From: Marinobacter sp. SS5-14b
Lineage (GTDB): Bacteria > Pseudomonadota > Gammaproteobacteria > Pseudomonadales > Oleiphilaceae
Assembly (NCBI RefSeq): GCF_030541005.1
Contig: NZ_JASSVM010000007.1
Location: 1-64,000 of the forward strand
Length of the DNA: 64,000 bases
Direction of reading: 5' to 3'
This document shows, piece by piece, positions 1-9,976 of the stretch; position 1 is the first letter of the stretch; each line of letters opens with the position of its first letter. Under the pieces are notes generated by a model. It did no database searches. It was not told where the DNA came from and saw nothing but the letters and a program-made list of their open reading frames with translations. The position numbers and the translations under genes were made by a program.

Positions 1-41
1 GAAATACCTCGGCCAGCGCCCACACGAATTACTTGGTCAAC

Positions 42-54
42 TTTTTAAAGAGCG
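42..54 (-). promoter_or_regulatory. boxA-like antitermination site in rRNA operon leader
   Basis: Read leftward, the minus strand gives CGCTCTTTAAAAA, close to the boxA consensus TGCTCTTTAACA. It is followed by a GTGTGGGCGCTGG stretch typical of gammaproteobacterial pre-16S leaders. The 16S gene itself would lie beyond position 1 and is not in the window. Pseudomonas also has an rRNA operon next to msrQ, which supports the reading. Confidence 0.75.
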
Positions 55-83
55 TTTGAGCTGTTGCTCAATCAAGGTGGCGT

Positions 84-111
84 ATTCTACATCGTTCCGC
101 TACCTTGTCAA
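84..111 (-). promoter_or_regulatory. rRNA operon promoter P2
   Basis: A perfect -35 TTGACA (106-111) and a -10 TAGAAT (84-89) are separated by 16 bp on the minus strand, followed by a GC-containing discriminator (ACGCC). The AT-rich block just upstream (about 115-170) could act as an UP element. It sits directly before the boxA leader. Confidence 0.8.
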
Positions 112-216
112 CCGTTTATTTCGAAGATTTTAAACTCTAAATTTTCGAATACTTTCAAACAGTTGCTTTCGTTTGGGAGGTTGCCGTTAGCGGCTTGTCC
201 CTCAGAAGTGGTGCGC

Positions 217-244
217 ATTCTACAGGCGTAAGAAAAACTGTCAA
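217..244 (-). promoter_or_regulatory. rRNA operon promoter P1
   Basis: A second TTGACA (239-244) / TAGAAT (217-222) pair has the same 16-bp spacing and a GCGC discriminator, 133 bp upstream of P2. A, T-rich sequence precedes it. Tandem P1/P2 promoters with GC discriminators are the usual growth-rate and ppGpp-controlled rRNA arrangement. Positions 245-332, between P1 and the end of msrQ, show no other feature. Confidence 0.8.
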
Positions 245-332
245 CACTCTTTCTCAAAAAAACTCTCTAACTTCGGTTTCCACCTATTCGACTGATCAAT
301 ACCCCACCAAAAGGAACAAACTTTGATCGAAT

Positions 333-950
333 TTACGCTTTTCTAAGGGGAACCAATGAAGACAAACCGGACCAATATGCCCTTACCGCAAGAAGAAGAA
401 ACAATAACCCGCCGTAAACCACCATCTCGGTGACATCACTTCTTGCCTGCCAGAGAAAATGCACCCACACCAAAATGGCAGATGGGTAGATCAGTCGGTG
501 CAATGGCTTCCACCAACGCCCGGTGCGCTTCATCATTTTCCTCGTCGACGTCACCGCCAGTGGAACGAGCAGAAGAAATGCCGCAGCACCAGCGATTATG
601 TAGGGCCGGCGAGTAAAGGTGACCCACAGATCCCCCCACCCTAAAATCAACTGCAGAAACGCCATCACATGCAAAACGGCATAAAAAAATGCGAACAACC
701 CCAGCATCCGGCGACATTTCAGCCAACCACTCCACCCAGTGAGCTTTTTCAGGGGCGTTATCGATAGTGTAGCAAGCAGGAGCTGAAAGGCACCAAGACC
801 CAAGCTCTCGGTGATGACCTGGGCAGGATCCGGCCCCAGGTTACCTGTTACCAGGTTTTTGATCAGCACCGCGAGTGGCAACAAAGCTATTAGAAAAAGA
901 GCGATTTTTAACCAAACCACCGAAACGCCCTTACGCATAACCCCTGCCAT
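333..950 (-). CDS. msrQ: MsrQ, heme-binding membrane subunit of the MsrPQ methionine sulfoxide reductase
   Basis: This is an inner-membrane b-type cytochrome (YedZ family) that passes quinone electrons to periplasmic MsrP, which repairs oxidised methionines in envelope proteins. The 205-residue product has about six hydrophobic segments. Histidines within helices (for example in the AVLHVMAF and PLHRLIYPSA contexts) fit heme ligation by the ferric-reductase-like fold. Its ATG overlaps the msrP stop in a TGATG arrangement, so translation is probably coupled. Length and neighbour match the family. Confidence 0.93.
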   Translation of the reverse strand: MAGVMRKGVSVVWLKIALFLIALLPLAVLIKNLVTGNLGPDPAQVITESLGLGAFQLLLATLSITPLKKLTGWSGWLKCRRMLGLFAFFYAVLHVMAFLQLILGWGDLWVTFTRRPYIIAGAAAFLLLVPLAVTSTRKMMKRTGRWWKPLHRLIYPSAILVWVHFLWQARSDVTEMVVYGGLLFLLLAVRAYWSGLSSLVPLRKA

Positions 951-1921
951 CAGTAGAACTTCGCCAAATCCATTCCTTTATACAGATGGGACACCTGCTG
1001 CTCATAGCCATTGAATTTCGTCGTCTCAATCCAATTCGGCCGAAAAATTCCGGACGGCAAGCGTCGTTCGCGCTTCTGACTCCAGCGCGGATGATCCACG
1101 TCCGGATTTACATTGGCGTAGAACCCATACTCACTCGGAGCGATCATCTCCCAACTGGTTTTCGGCTGCTCTTCCATAAAACGGATGCGGACTATGGACT
1201 TGATGCTTTTGAAGCCGTACTTCCACGGCACGACCAACCGGATCGGGGCGCCGTTCTGATTAGGCAACGCTTTCCCATAGAGCCCGACTGCCAGGAATGA
1301 CAACTCATTCATCGCCTCATCCATGCGCAAGCCTTCCCGGTAGGGCCAGTCAATAGTACTGAACAGTGAGCGCTGACCCGGCATCTGCTCCGGACGATGA
1401 AGCGTCTCAAAGTAGACGTACTTCGCCTTCGACGTCGGCTCCAGTCTTTTCAATACATCAGCAAGGGGAACGCCCACCCACGGGATAACCATGGACCACG
1501 CCTCAACACAGCGTAGGCGATAGATACGCTCCTGGTAGCTGTGGGGCTCAAGCAGGTCGTCCAGAGCATACCTGCCTGGGCGAGCACACTCACCCTCCAC
1601 CTCTATCGACCAGGGATCGACCGACATCTGTCCCGCATGATGGGCAGGATCGCCTTTATCGGTGCCAAACTCGTAGAAATTGTTGTACCGGGTTATGTCG
1701 TCGTAGGGAGCAGGGGGCTCATCCGTTGAATACTCGGCAGCCTGACGGTAATCCAGCGCCTCAAGCTTTGAGCTTTCTTTCGCCTGTAACAGGCCCGGCA
1801 TGGCAAGCGTTGCCGCCGATGCAACAACGCCAGACATGAACTTGCGACGATTCAGATAGACGGATTCAGGTGTAACTTCGGATTCGGAAATAGCCCAGGA
1901 CGGGCGCTGCTTGATAAACAT
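950..1921 (-). CDS. msrP: MsrP, periplasmic molybdopterin methionine sulfoxide reductase catalytic subunit
   Basis: This Mo-molybdopterin oxidoreductase (YedY) reduces protein methionine sulfoxide in the periplasm. A twin-arginine signal, NRRKFM followed by a hydrophobic stretch and a Leu-Gln-Ala site, shows Tat export of the folded enzyme. The probable Mo-ligating cysteine is in [11 protein letters not shown] chose the ATG at 1921 (323 residues) because a GGAG lies 7 bases upstream and the protein then begins MFIKQRP. An in-frame GTG at 1951 lacks a ribosome site at proper distance. msrQ follows with a one-base overlap. Confidence 0.93.
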   Translation of the reverse strand: MFIKQRPSWAISESEVTPESVYLNRRKFMSGVVASAATLAMPGLLQAKESSKLEALDYRQAAEYSTDEPPAPYDDITRYNNFYEFGTDKGDPAHHAGQMSVDPWSIEVEGECARPGRYALDDLLEPHSYQERIYRLRCVEAWSMVIPWVGVPLADVLKRLEPTSKAKYVYFETLHRPEQMPGQRSLFSTIDWPYREGLRMDEAMNELSFLAVGLYGKALPNQNGAPIRLVVPWKYGFKSIKSIVRIRFMEEQPKTSWEMIAPSEYGFYANVNPDVDHPRWSQKRERRLPSGIFRPNWIETTKFNGYEQQVSHLYKGMDLAKFY

Positions 1922-1978
1922 CGGAAGGCTCCAGAGTTCGCTGTTATCCACATAGACCGAACATTCCTGGAGAAATTC

Positions 1979-2000
1979 CCGCCCGATTTAACCCGGGCGG
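1979..2000 (-). terminator. Weak hairpin between pssA and msrP
   Basis: CCGCCCG (1979-1985) pairs with CGGGCGG (1994-2000). The hairpin lies just after the pssA stop in the leftward direction, but only a short T-rich tract (AATTTCT) follows. It may be a weak terminator. Confidence 0.35.
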
Positions 2001-2014
2001 AAACAGAGTGGCCG

Positions 2015-2827
2015 TCAGGCCCGCTTACCCTTATTGCGAAAGAGGGCTCGCACCGGACCGGACAACGCGTATATCAGGAACGCAGTAAACAGTACGGTAG
2101 CGGGATCAAGTGCGATCACCACAAAGATCAGCACAACCAGCAAAATGGCCGCAAAAGGCACCCTTCCCCGGAGATCCAGATCCTTGAAACTGCGATACAG
2201 AATATTGCTCACCATCAGCACTCCGGTTCCCCCGACGACAACCATCGTAAGCAGGGTAAGCCATCCCGCTGGCTCGAAGGTGTGGAAACACCAAACCAAC
2301 CCGGCCACACAGGCAGCGGCAGCAGGGCTTGGCAGGCCAACAAAGTACTTTTTATCTACCGAGCCGATCTGGGTATTGAACCTCGCCAGGCGAAGAGCCG
2401 CACCCGCGACATAGATAAATGTAATGGCCCACCCCAGCTTATCCATACCGTTCAGTGACCAGAAGAAAGCTACCAGGCCTGGCGCCACACCAAAGGCAAC
2501 CATGTCTGCCAGGCTGTCGTATTCCTCACCAAACTTGCTTTGGGTATTGGTCATACGGGCAACACGCCCATCGAGGCCATCAAGAATCATGGAAACAAAA
2601 ATGGCAACGGCAGCGTTATCAAAAACACCATTGGCGGCAGAAACAATCGCGTAAAACCCGGAAAATAATGACGCGGTTGTCAGCGCGTTGGGGAGCAGAT
2701 AGATACCTTTTCTGCGCACTTTAGCCCCCTCAACCAATTCTTCTTCTACCACCTCACCTGCCTCAATATCCGGCTCAACAGCCTGCTCGGGATCGGTATG
2801 TTCTACAGATTTTCTCTTTTCAGTCAT
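2015..2827 (-). CDS. pssA: CDP-diacylglycerol--serine O-phosphatidyltransferase
   Basis: PssA makes phosphatidylserine, the precursor of phosphatidylethanolamine, in the inner membrane. The CDP-alcohol phosphatidyltransferase signature is complete: DG, two residues, AR, eight residues, G, three residues, D, three residues, D, running from DGRVAR to SLADM. Several hydrophobic helices follow. The 270-residue product has a charged, acidic N-terminus of about 40 residues before the first helix. This is the membrane-embedded subclass II type, not the E. coli peripheral type. It follows ilvC, as in Pseudomonas, but a terminator lies between them. Confidence 0.92.
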   Translation of the reverse strand: MTEKRKSVEHTDPEQAVEPDIEAGEVVEEELVEGAKVRRKGIYLLPNALTTASLFSGFYAIVSAANGVFDNAAVAIFVSMILDGLDGRVARMTNTQSKFGEEYDSLADMVAFGVAPGLVAFFWSLNGMDKLGWAITFIYVAGAALRLARFNTQIGSVDKKYFVGLPSPAAAACVAGLVWCFHTFEPAGWLTLLTMVVVGGTGVLMVSNILYRSFKDLDLRGRVPFAAILLVVLIFVVIALDPATVLFTAFLIYALSGPVRALFRNKGKRA

Positions 2828-2866
2828 TCCATCAACTCCGGAAAGCGTTTGAGCGGAGTATATACG

Positions 2867-2890
2867 AAAAACGCGGCCACTAGGGCCGCG
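2867..2890 (-). terminator. Intrinsic terminator after ilvC
   Basis: Leftward, CGCGGCC and GGCCGCG form a 7-bp GC stem with a 5-nt loop followed by TTTTT. It starts 28 bases after the ilvC stop and ends the ilvBNC unit ahead of pssA. Confidence 0.85.
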
Positions 2891-2917
2891 CTTCCAAACC
2901 GTACCGGTAATTCCGGA

Positions 2918-3946
<1,029 letters not shown>

Positions 3947-3999
3947 CTATTAAGTAATGGCCAACCGGGGCCATGATGTTCGAATTTTTGATACAGCCA

Positions 4000-4491
4000 T
4001 TAAAGGCTGAGTACTTTTTCGCCTCGCGCGATACCGGATACACCCGTACGCACCACTTCCAATACCCCTGACGTACCAACCGCCTGAATAAAGCCATCAA
4101 GCTTGCTGCTGTCACCCGCCAGCTGAACGGTGTAGACAGAGCTGGTTACATCAACAATCTGACCCCGAAAAATATCGACAGTGCGCTTGATTTCAGCACG
4201 CTGAGAGCCCGTCGCCTTCAGCTTGACCAACATCAGCTCGCGCTCGATGTGAGCACCCTCAGTCAGATCGACCAGCTTGACGACCTCGATCAGCTTGTTC
4301 AGCTGCTTGGTGATCTGCTCGATCACCTTGTCTGATCCGGAGGTGGTCACGGTCAGGCGTGACAAGGTGGGGTCTTCCGTGGGAGCCACCGTCAAGGTCT
4401 CGATATTGTAGTTGCGCTGCGAAAACAGACCAACCACGCGGGACAGTGCGCCCGGCTCGTTTTCCAGCAAAACAGAAATGATTCGACGCAT
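4000..4491 (-). CDS. ilvN: Acetolactate synthase small (regulatory) subunit
   Basis: This subunit (IlvH/IlvN type) activates the large subunit and confers valine feedback inhibition. It starts MRRIISVLLENEPGAL, the typical ACT domain opening, giving 163 residues as in E. coli IlvH. The ATG at 4491 follows the ilvB stop by 2 bp and has GGAGAGGG upstream. A longer reading starting inside ilvB is possible but unlike the family. A second ACT-like domain fills the C-terminal half. Confidence 0.95.
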   Translation of the reverse strand: MRRIISVLLENEPGALSRVVGLFSQRNYNIETLTVAPTEDPTLSRLTVTTSGSDKVIEQITKQLNKLIEVVKLVDLTEGAHIERELMLVKLKATGSQRAEIKRTVDIFRGQIVDVTSSVYTVQLAGDSSKLDGFIQAVGTSGVLEVVRTGVSGIARGEKVLSL

Positions 4492-4493
4492 GA

Positions 4494-6212
4494 TCACACC
4501 CTCTCCGTTTTGCTGAGCCACATATCTTTCATCGAACCACGGGCAACCTGCATCGGGTACACATGTTCAAAGCGATCCACATAGATGTCGACAAACACGA
4601 GTTTGTCTTTCATCGCCAGAACCTCTTTGAGCTTGGGCTCAAGATCTTCCTTGCGATCTATGCGCACACCTACGTGACCGTATGCTTCTGCCAGCTTGAT
4701 GAAATCCGGCAGGGACTCCATATACGACTGCGAATGACGGGATTCATAGTTCATATCCTGCCACTGCTTGACCATGCCCAGCGCCTGGTTATTCAGGTTG
4801 ATGATCTTCACCGGCAGATCGTATTGCTTGCAGGTAGACAGCTCCTGAATATTCATCTGGATACTGCCTTCACCGGTAAAGCACAACACTTCGTGATCCG
4901 GGTGCGTCAGCTTGACACCCATGGCGGCCGGCAGACCGAAGCCCATGGTACCCAGGCCGCCGGAGTTGATCCAACGGTTGGGTTTGTCGAACTTGTAGTA
5001 CTGGGCCGTAAACATCTGATGCTGACCCACATCGGTGGTCACGAAGGCATCACCGTTGGTGAGCCGCCAGAGCATCTCGACCACTTCCTGAGGCTTGATG
5101 ACATCCGGGCTGGTTTCGTAACGCATACCGTGGAACGCGCGCCACTCTTCAATCTGTTTCCACCAGGCCGCAATGGCGTCCGCGTCAGGCTTCTCCTTGC
5201 TTTCTTTAATCAGTGAAAGCATTTCCTTCAGAACAGCATCAACGGGGCCTACGATCGGCACATCGGCATCAATGGTTTTGGAAATAGACGCCGGATCGAT
5301 GTCGATATGAATAATCCGGGCACCAGGGCAAAACTTCTCTGTCGCGTTGGTGACCCGGTCGTCAAATCGGGCTCCGACGCAGAGAATCAGATCAGAATGG
5401 TGCATGACCATATTGGCTTCGTAGGTTCCGTGCATACCCAGCCAACCCAGATGCTGCTTGTCAGTTGCCGGATAACAGCCAATCCCCATCAGCGTATTGG
5501 TGATCGGGAAACCCAGCGTGCGGGTCAGCTCCGTCAACTGGCTGGACGCCTTGCCAAGAATGACGCCGCCGCCGGCGTAGATGACCGGACGCTTGGCCGC
5601 CATCAGCATGTCGACAGCCTTCTTGATCTGGCCTGCGTGACCGCGAATGGCCGGATTGTAGGAGCGCAGCTTGACCTTCTTCGGGTAGGCGTACTCATAG
5701 CGCTCGTTCGGCGTGGTCATATCCTTCGGGATATCCACCACAACCGGGCCTGGGCGGCCGGTCGCTGCAATGTAGTAGGCCTTGCGAATCACTTCCGGGA
5801 TTTCCTCCGGGTGGCGCACACTCAGGTTGTGCTTCACCACCGGCCGGGAAACACCGATCATGTCGGTTTCCTGGAAGGCGTCTTCGCCAATCAAGGTCGA
5901 TGCCACCTGACCGCACAGAACCACCATCGGGATGGAGTCCATAAAGGCGGTAGCAATACCGGTAATCGTGTTGGTGGCGCCAGGACCCGAAGTAACCAGT
6001 ACGGTACCCGGTTTTCCGGTTGCACGGGCGTAGCCGTCGGCCATATGGACCGCCGCCTGTTCGTGCCGAACCAGAATGTGTTTGACTTTATCCTGCCTGA
6101 ACAGCGCATCATATATATGAAGGGCTGCACCACCCGGATAGCCGTATATGTATTCGATCCCTTCATCTTGAAGGGAGCGGATCAGCATATCGGCACCAGA
6201 CAATAACTCCAC
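4494..6212 (-). CDS. ilvB: Acetolactate synthase large (catalytic) subunit
   Basis: This thiamine-diphosphate enzyme condenses two pyruvates, or pyruvate and 2-oxobutyrate, as the first common step of branched-chain amino acid synthesis. The 572-residue product has the N-terminal [14 protein letters not shown] block, with the catalytic Glu in [17 protein letters not shown], and the FAD-binding middle. The C-terminal ThDP motif reads GEGSIQMN...NLNN, with Glu where many homologues have Asp (GDG). The start is GTG, with AGAGGG about 8 bases upstream and the family-typical MELLSGADM. It leads the ilvB-ilvN-ilvC operon and could equally be named ilvI. Confidence 0.96.
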   Translation of the reverse strand: MELLSGADMLIRSLQDEGIEYIYGYPGGAALHIYDALFRQDKVKHILVRHEQAAVHMADGYARATGKPGTVLVTSGPGATNTITGIATAFMDSIPMVVLCGQVASTLIGEDAFQETDMIGVSRPVVKHNLSVRHPEEIPEVIRKAYYIAATGRPGPVVVDIPKDMTTPNERYEYAYPKKVKLRSYNPAIRGHAGQIKKAVDMLMAAKRPVIYAGGGVILGKASSQLTELTRTLGFPITNTLMGIGCYPATDKQHLGWLGMHGTYEANMVMHHSDLILCVGARFDDRVTNATEKFCPGARIIHIDIDPASISKTIDADVPIVGPVDAVLKEMLSLIKESKEKPDADAIAAWWKQIEEWRAFHGMRYETSPDVIKPQEVVEMLWRLTNGDAFVTTDVGQHQMFTAQYYKFDKPNRWINSGGLGTMGFGLPAAMGVKLTHPDHEVLCFTGEGSIQMNIQELSTCKQYDLPVKIINLNNQALGMVKQWQDMNYESRHSQSYMESLPDFIKLAEAYGHVGVRIDRKEDLEPKLKEVLAMKDKLVFVDIYVDRFEHVYPMQVARGSMKDMWLSKTERV

Positions 6213-6506
6213 GTTTTCTACCCTCTTCTACGAGTGAATGAGCCGGGTTACGCCCCGGTTGCCTGGATTTTCGGTTTCCCTGCTTCTTTTGAAAGCGGAA
6301 CCGGCGTATTCCTCCACACCAATTCTAAAGAGGTTGTCTCCTGGCCAGCCGCCCTCCTGAGGGTTGCGGAGAACGGCCAATCAACGGGTTGCACGTAAGC
6401 AACAACCATCGCCCGCCAGCACATGGCGCACTCGGTGTGGTGATTAACGGGGGATACTCGCTCGGGATTGCCTGCCGTATTGACCCCAGTCTTCAGGCAA
6501 TCGGTA
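6213..6506 (-). promoter_or_regulatory. Long untranslated leader upstream of ilvB
   Basis: About 290 bases separate the proposed promoter from the ilvB start. Within it is a 53-codon minus-strand reading frame (6248-6409, ATG start, TAA stop) beginning MVVAYVQPVDW. It has no run of Ile, Leu or Val codons as in classical attenuators. A small hairpin (CCGGG with CCCGG, about 6244-6258) sits close to the ilvB ribosome site. I see no intrinsic terminator with a U-run. The length suggests post-transcriptional control, but the mechanism is not readable. Confidence 0.35.
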
Positions 6507-6538
6507 ATTCTGACAGCGGGAAACTCGCTGTCAATAGT
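6507..6538. promoter_or_regulatory. Palindrome within overlapping divergent promoter candidates (ilvB / DUF4124 gene)
   Basis: TGACAGCG (6511-6518) and CGCTGTCA (6526-6533) form a perfect 8-bp inverted repeat with a 7-nt spacer. On the minus strand TTGACA (6529-6534), a 16-bp spacer and CAGAAT (6507-6512) make a promoter candidate for ilvB. On plus, CTGACA (6510-6515), 17 bp and AATAGT (6533-6538) make a weaker one. The palindrome fills both spacers, which would suit an operator. The promoters are inferred from consensus match only. Confidence 0.45.
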
Positions 6539-6683
6539 CGTTGTGGCTTAAATGGCACCATTTTCTGTTCTACTCTGCCATACTGGGCAAATAACAATGC
6601 AAGAGTTTTGAACCAGGCAGAAGAAAATCCATCCTCCGGATGGCATGATACCTTCAGGCAGTAACCGAAAGACGGGCAGAGAC

Positions 6684-7160
6684 ATGAACCGAAAAATCCT
6701 GATGTTTTCTATTCTGATGGCCGCCACCCCCGGCCTGGCCATGGGTGGTTCAGTATACAAATGGACAGACGAAAACGGCGTAACACATTTTGGCGACCGG
6801 CAACCGACCGGCAAGAATGCTGAGCAGGTGAATGTTCGCTCCGGCACCAGTCGCAATGCCGAAAACAGCCGGACAAGCCCGCAGGAACAACTGAATCAGC
6901 TGGAAGAACAGCAGCAAACCGCAGCGCAACGCCAGCAAGAAACCGCCGCTGAGGAAGCAAACAGAAAGCAGCGCGAAGCAAACTGCGCCACGGCCCAGTC
7001 GAATCTGAAAGTGATTAACAGTAATGCGCGGATTCGGGTCGAAGAAGATGGCGAAATGCGCTACCTCAACCCCGAGGAAATTGAAGAGAAGCGCCAGCAG
7101 TTTGAAGAGATTGCAGCTGAAAACTGCGGCCCCGCGCAGGCTGGCGACGCTCCACGCTGA
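6684..7160 (+). CDS. DUF4124 domain exported protein
   Basis: The 158-residue product starts at ATG 6684 with a signal peptide (MNRKILMFSIL...AMG) and then the DUF4124 hallmark VYKWTDENGVTHFGD. A Gln/Glu/Arg-rich region of about 60 residues follows, probably a helical coiled coil (EEQQQTAAQRQQETAAEEAN). Two late cysteines (NCATAQ and ENCGPA contexts) could form a disulfide. The function of the family is unknown; it is probably periplasmic. A longer frame from 6645 lacks a ribosome site and would bury the signal peptide. It is divergent from ilvB and convergent with clpB. Confidence 0.85.
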   Translation: MNRKILMFSILMAATPGLAMGGSVYKWTDENGVTHFGDRQPTGKNAEQVNVRSGTSRNAENSRTSPQEQLNQLEEQQQTAAQRQQETAAEEANRKQREANCATAQSNLKVINSNARIRVEEDGEMRYLNPEEIEEKRQQFEEIAAENCGPAQAGDAPR

Positions 7161-7181
7161 AATTTGACCAACTGAACGAAT

Positions 7182-7213
7182 AAGAGCCAGAGCGGGCAAC
7201 CGCTCTGGCTCTT
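7182..7213. terminator. Bidirectional terminator between DUF4124 gene and clpB
   Basis: AAGAGCCAGAGCG (7182-7194) and its exact complement CGCTCTGGCTCTT (7201-7213) form a 13-bp stem with a 6-nt loop. The sequence downstream on plus is T-rich (ATTCTTT). It lies between the convergent stops at 7160 and 7242, so it can serve both genes. Confidence 0.8.
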
Positions 7214-7241
7214 ATTCTTTGGCGCAGGGTCCAGCAAAGCC

Positions 7242-9818
7242 TTAGCCTTTGGTGAACGTCAACTTATCGCCCTGCACGGTCGCCCGAATGATATCACCCG
7301 ACACAAACTCCCCTTGCAGCAGCATCTGCGCCAGCGGGTTTTCGATCATACGCTGAATGGCTCGCTTCAGCGGGCGAGCGCCATAGACCGGGTCATACCC
7401 CACTTCGGCGAGCAACTGCAGTGCATCATCCCCCAGTTCAAGCTTCATATCCTGATCTTTCAGGCGCTTAGCCAGGTTTTCAACCTGAATGCTGGCAATG
7501 CCCTGAATCTGGCTTTCCGCCAGCGGGTGAAACACCACCACCTCATCTACTCGGTTGATGAACTCGGGACGGAAATGGGTGCCCACCACTTCCATAACGG
7601 CGGACTTCATATCCTCGTAGTTCTCTTCACCGGCCTTTTCCTGAATGATGTGAGAGCCCAGGTTCGACGTCATCACGATCACGGTATTCCGGAAATCGAC
7701 GGTTCGGCCCTGGCCATCGGTCAGACGACCATCATCCAATACCTGCAAAAGCACGTTGAACACATCCGGGTGCGCCTTCTCCACCTCATCCAGCAACAGA
7801 ACTGAATAGGGCCTGCGGCGAACGGCTTCGGTCAGATAGCCACCCTCTTCATACCCCACGTAGCCAGGAGGCGCGCCAATCAATCGAGCGACTGAGTGTT
7901 TCTCCATAAACTCGGACATATCAATCCGAACCATGGCTTCTTCAGTGTCGAACAGAAACGAAGCCAGAGCTTTACACAACTCGGTTTTCCCCACACCAGT
8001 GGGGCCAAGGAACAGAAAAGACCCATTCGGCCGGTTAGGATCTGACAAGCCGGCACGGGATCGGCGAACCGCATTGGAAACGGCCTCTACCGCTTCATGC
8101 TGGCCAATCACACGACCATGAAGGGCTTCTTCCATTCGCATCAGCTTGTCGCGCTCACCTTCCAGCATCTTGGACACCGGAATACCGGTCCACTTGGACA
8201 CAATCTCTGCAATCTCTTCGTCCGTCACCCGATTGCGCAACAGCTTCATTTCCATCATCTCGGCCTGGCTGGCCATATCCAGCTGGCGCTCAAGTTCCGG
8301 AATCTTGCCGTACTGCAGCTCAGACATCTTGCCCAGATCACCGGCCCGACGCGCATTCTCCAAGTCCGTCCGCGCCTGCTCCAACTGGCTCTTGATCTTC
8401 TGGGAACCATGCAACGCTGCCTTCTCAGCATTCCAGACCTCTTCAAGATCCGCGTATTCACGCTCAACACAGCCGATAACCGCCGACAACTCTTCCAGGC
8501 GCTTCTTCGAGGCCGCATCGGTTTCCTTCTTCAGCGCCTCCCGTTCAATTTTGAGCTGAATTAGCCGACGCTCCAGGCGATCAAGTGCCTCGGGCTTGGA
8601 GTCCATTTCCATACGGATCTGACTGGCCGCTTCGTCCACCAGGTCGATAGCTTTATCCGGCAACTGACGGTCGGTAATGTAGCGATGCGACAATTTGGCG
8701 GCAGCAATAATGGCACCATCCGTGACCTCAACGCCGTGATGAACCTCGTAGCGCTCTTTGAGGCCGCGAAGAATCGCTATCGTGTCTTCCTCATTGGGCT
8801 CGCTGACCAACACTTTCTGGAAACGACGCTCCAGGGCTGCATCTTTCTCGATATTCTCTCGGTATTCATTCAGGGTTGTTGCACCCACACAGTGCAACTC
8901 ACCGCGGGCCAGAGCCGGCTTGAGCATATTGCCTGCGTCCATCGAGCCTTCGGCCTTGCCAGCACCCACCATGGTGTGGATTTCATCAATAAACAGGATG
9001 ATCTGGCCTTCCTGCTTCGACAGCTCGTTGAGCACGGCTTTCAGGCGTTCCTCGAACTCGCCGCGGAACTTGGCTCCGGCAATCAGCGAGCCCATATCCA
9101 GTGACAATACTTTCTTATCTTTGAGGCCATCCGGTACTTCGCCGTTCACAATGCGCTGAGCCAAACCTTCAACGATGGCCGTTTTACCGACCCCCGGCTC
9201 GCCAATCAGCACCGGGTTATTCTTCCGGCGACGCTGCAGCACCTGGATCGTGCGACGAATTTCATCATCCCGGCCAATCACCGGATCAAGCTTGCCTGCC
9301 AAAGCCCGTTCAGTCAGGTCAATGGTATATTTTGACAGCGCCTGGCGGTTTTCTTCGGCGCCGGCATCGTTAACGGATTCTCCGCCTCGAACCTCATCAA
9401 TCGCTTTTTCCAGAGCCGCTTTGTCCAGACCATGTTCACGAAGAATGCGGCCAAGAGAGCCCCGATCTTCCACTGCCGCCAGCAGAATCAATTCGCTGGA
9501 GATGAACTGGTCGCCTCGCTTCTGGGCAAGCTTGTCCGAAATATTGAACAGGCGCCCCATGTCGTTCGACATGGAAACGTCGCCGGCATTGCCCTGTACT
9601 TCTGGCAGGTTTTCGATTTCCTTGGCAACCGCCTGGCGCACCCGGCCCGGCTCTACGCCGACTTGCTTCAGCAGCGGCTTCATCGAACCACCCTGCTGAT
9701 CGAGCAAAGCCTGCATCAGGTGAACCGGCTCAATGAAGTTGTGGTCTTTACCAACCGCAATGGACTGGGCATCTGCCAGTGCGCTTTGCAACTTGCTGGT
9801 GAGTTTGTCGATTCTCAT
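7242..9818 (-). CDS. clpB: ClpB protein disaggregase
   Basis: ClpB is a hexameric AAA+ chaperone that works with DnaK to pull apart protein aggregates in the cytoplasm. With ATG 9818 it has 858 residues, the usual length. In order: Clp_N double repeat, AAA-1 (Walker [10 protein letters not shown]), the long coiled-coil M domain, AAA-2 (Walker [10 protein letters not shown], sensor regions) and the ClpB D2-small domain. The start is set by [11 protein letters not shown], with GGGGA upstream. An in-frame extension to 9860 is not family-like. A sigma-32-type promoter lies about 100 bp upstream. Confidence 0.97.
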   Translation of the reverse strand: MRIDKLTSKLQSALADAQSIAVGKDHNFIEPVHLMQALLDQQGGSMKPLLKQVGVEPGRVRQAVAKEIENLPEVQGNAGDVSMSNDMGRLFNISDKLAQKRGDQFISSELILLAAVEDRGSLGRILREHGLDKAALEKAIDEVRGGESVNDAGAEENRQALSKYTIDLTERALAGKLDPVIGRDDEIRRTIQVLQRRRKNNPVLIGEPGVGKTAIVEGLAQRIVNGEVPDGLKDKKVLSLDMGSLIAGAKFRGEFEERLKAVLNELSKQEGQIILFIDEIHTMVGAGKAEGSMDAGNMLKPALARGELHCVGATTLNEYRENIEKDAALERRFQKVLVSEPNEEDTIAILRGLKERYEVHHGVEVTDGAIIAAAKLSHRYITDRQLPDKAIDLVDEAASQIRMEMDSKPEALDRLERRLIQLKIEREALKKETDAASKKRLEELSAVIGCVEREYADLEEVWNAEKAALHGSQKIKSQLEQARTDLENARRAGDLGKMSELQYGKIPELERQLDMASQAEMMEMKLLRNRVTDEEIAEIVSKWTGIPVSKMLEGERDKLMRMEEALHGRVIGQHEAVEAVSNAVRRSRAGLSDPNRPNGSFLFLGPTGVGKTELCKALASFLFDTEEAMVRIDMSEFMEKHSVARLIGAPPGYVGYEEGGYLTEAVRRRPYSVLLLDEVEKAHPDVFNVLLQVLDDGRLTDGQGRTVDFRNTVIVMTSNLGSHIIQEKAGEENYEDMKSAVMEVVGTHFRPEFINRVDEVVVFHPLAESQIQGIASIQVENLAKRLKDQDMKLELGDDALQLLAEVGYDPVYGARPLKRAIQRMIENPLAQMLLQGEFVSGDIIRATVQGDKLTFTKG

Positions 9819-9910
9819 AGTCTCTGTCCCCGAATAATTCTGGAATACCTGGCATGCCATACGGACGGCAGCACGTTCAATCTGACGGCATTCACCTTGT
9901 CTTGATGTTT

Positions 9911-9939
9911 AATGTAGGGGCAATACGGGGGACTTCAAG
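9911..9939 (-). promoter_or_regulatory. Sigma-32 heat-shock promoter of clpB
   Basis: On the minus strand CTTGAAG (9933-9939) and CCCCTACATT (9911-9920), 12 bp apart, closely match the sigma-32 consensus of CTTGAAA and CCCCATNT. The position, about 95 bp upstream of the clpB start and after the pgeF stop, fits an independent heat-shock transcript. Confidence 0.82.
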
Positions 9940-9976
9940 CGAGGCCAGCAGAATATCGTCAGAAAATTGACGGTTG

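Noticed and set aside
6213..6534. T-box or classical Ile/Leu/Val attenuator ahead of ilvB
   Set aside because: No T-box core sequence, no run of regulatory codons in the small reading frame and no terminator with a U-run.
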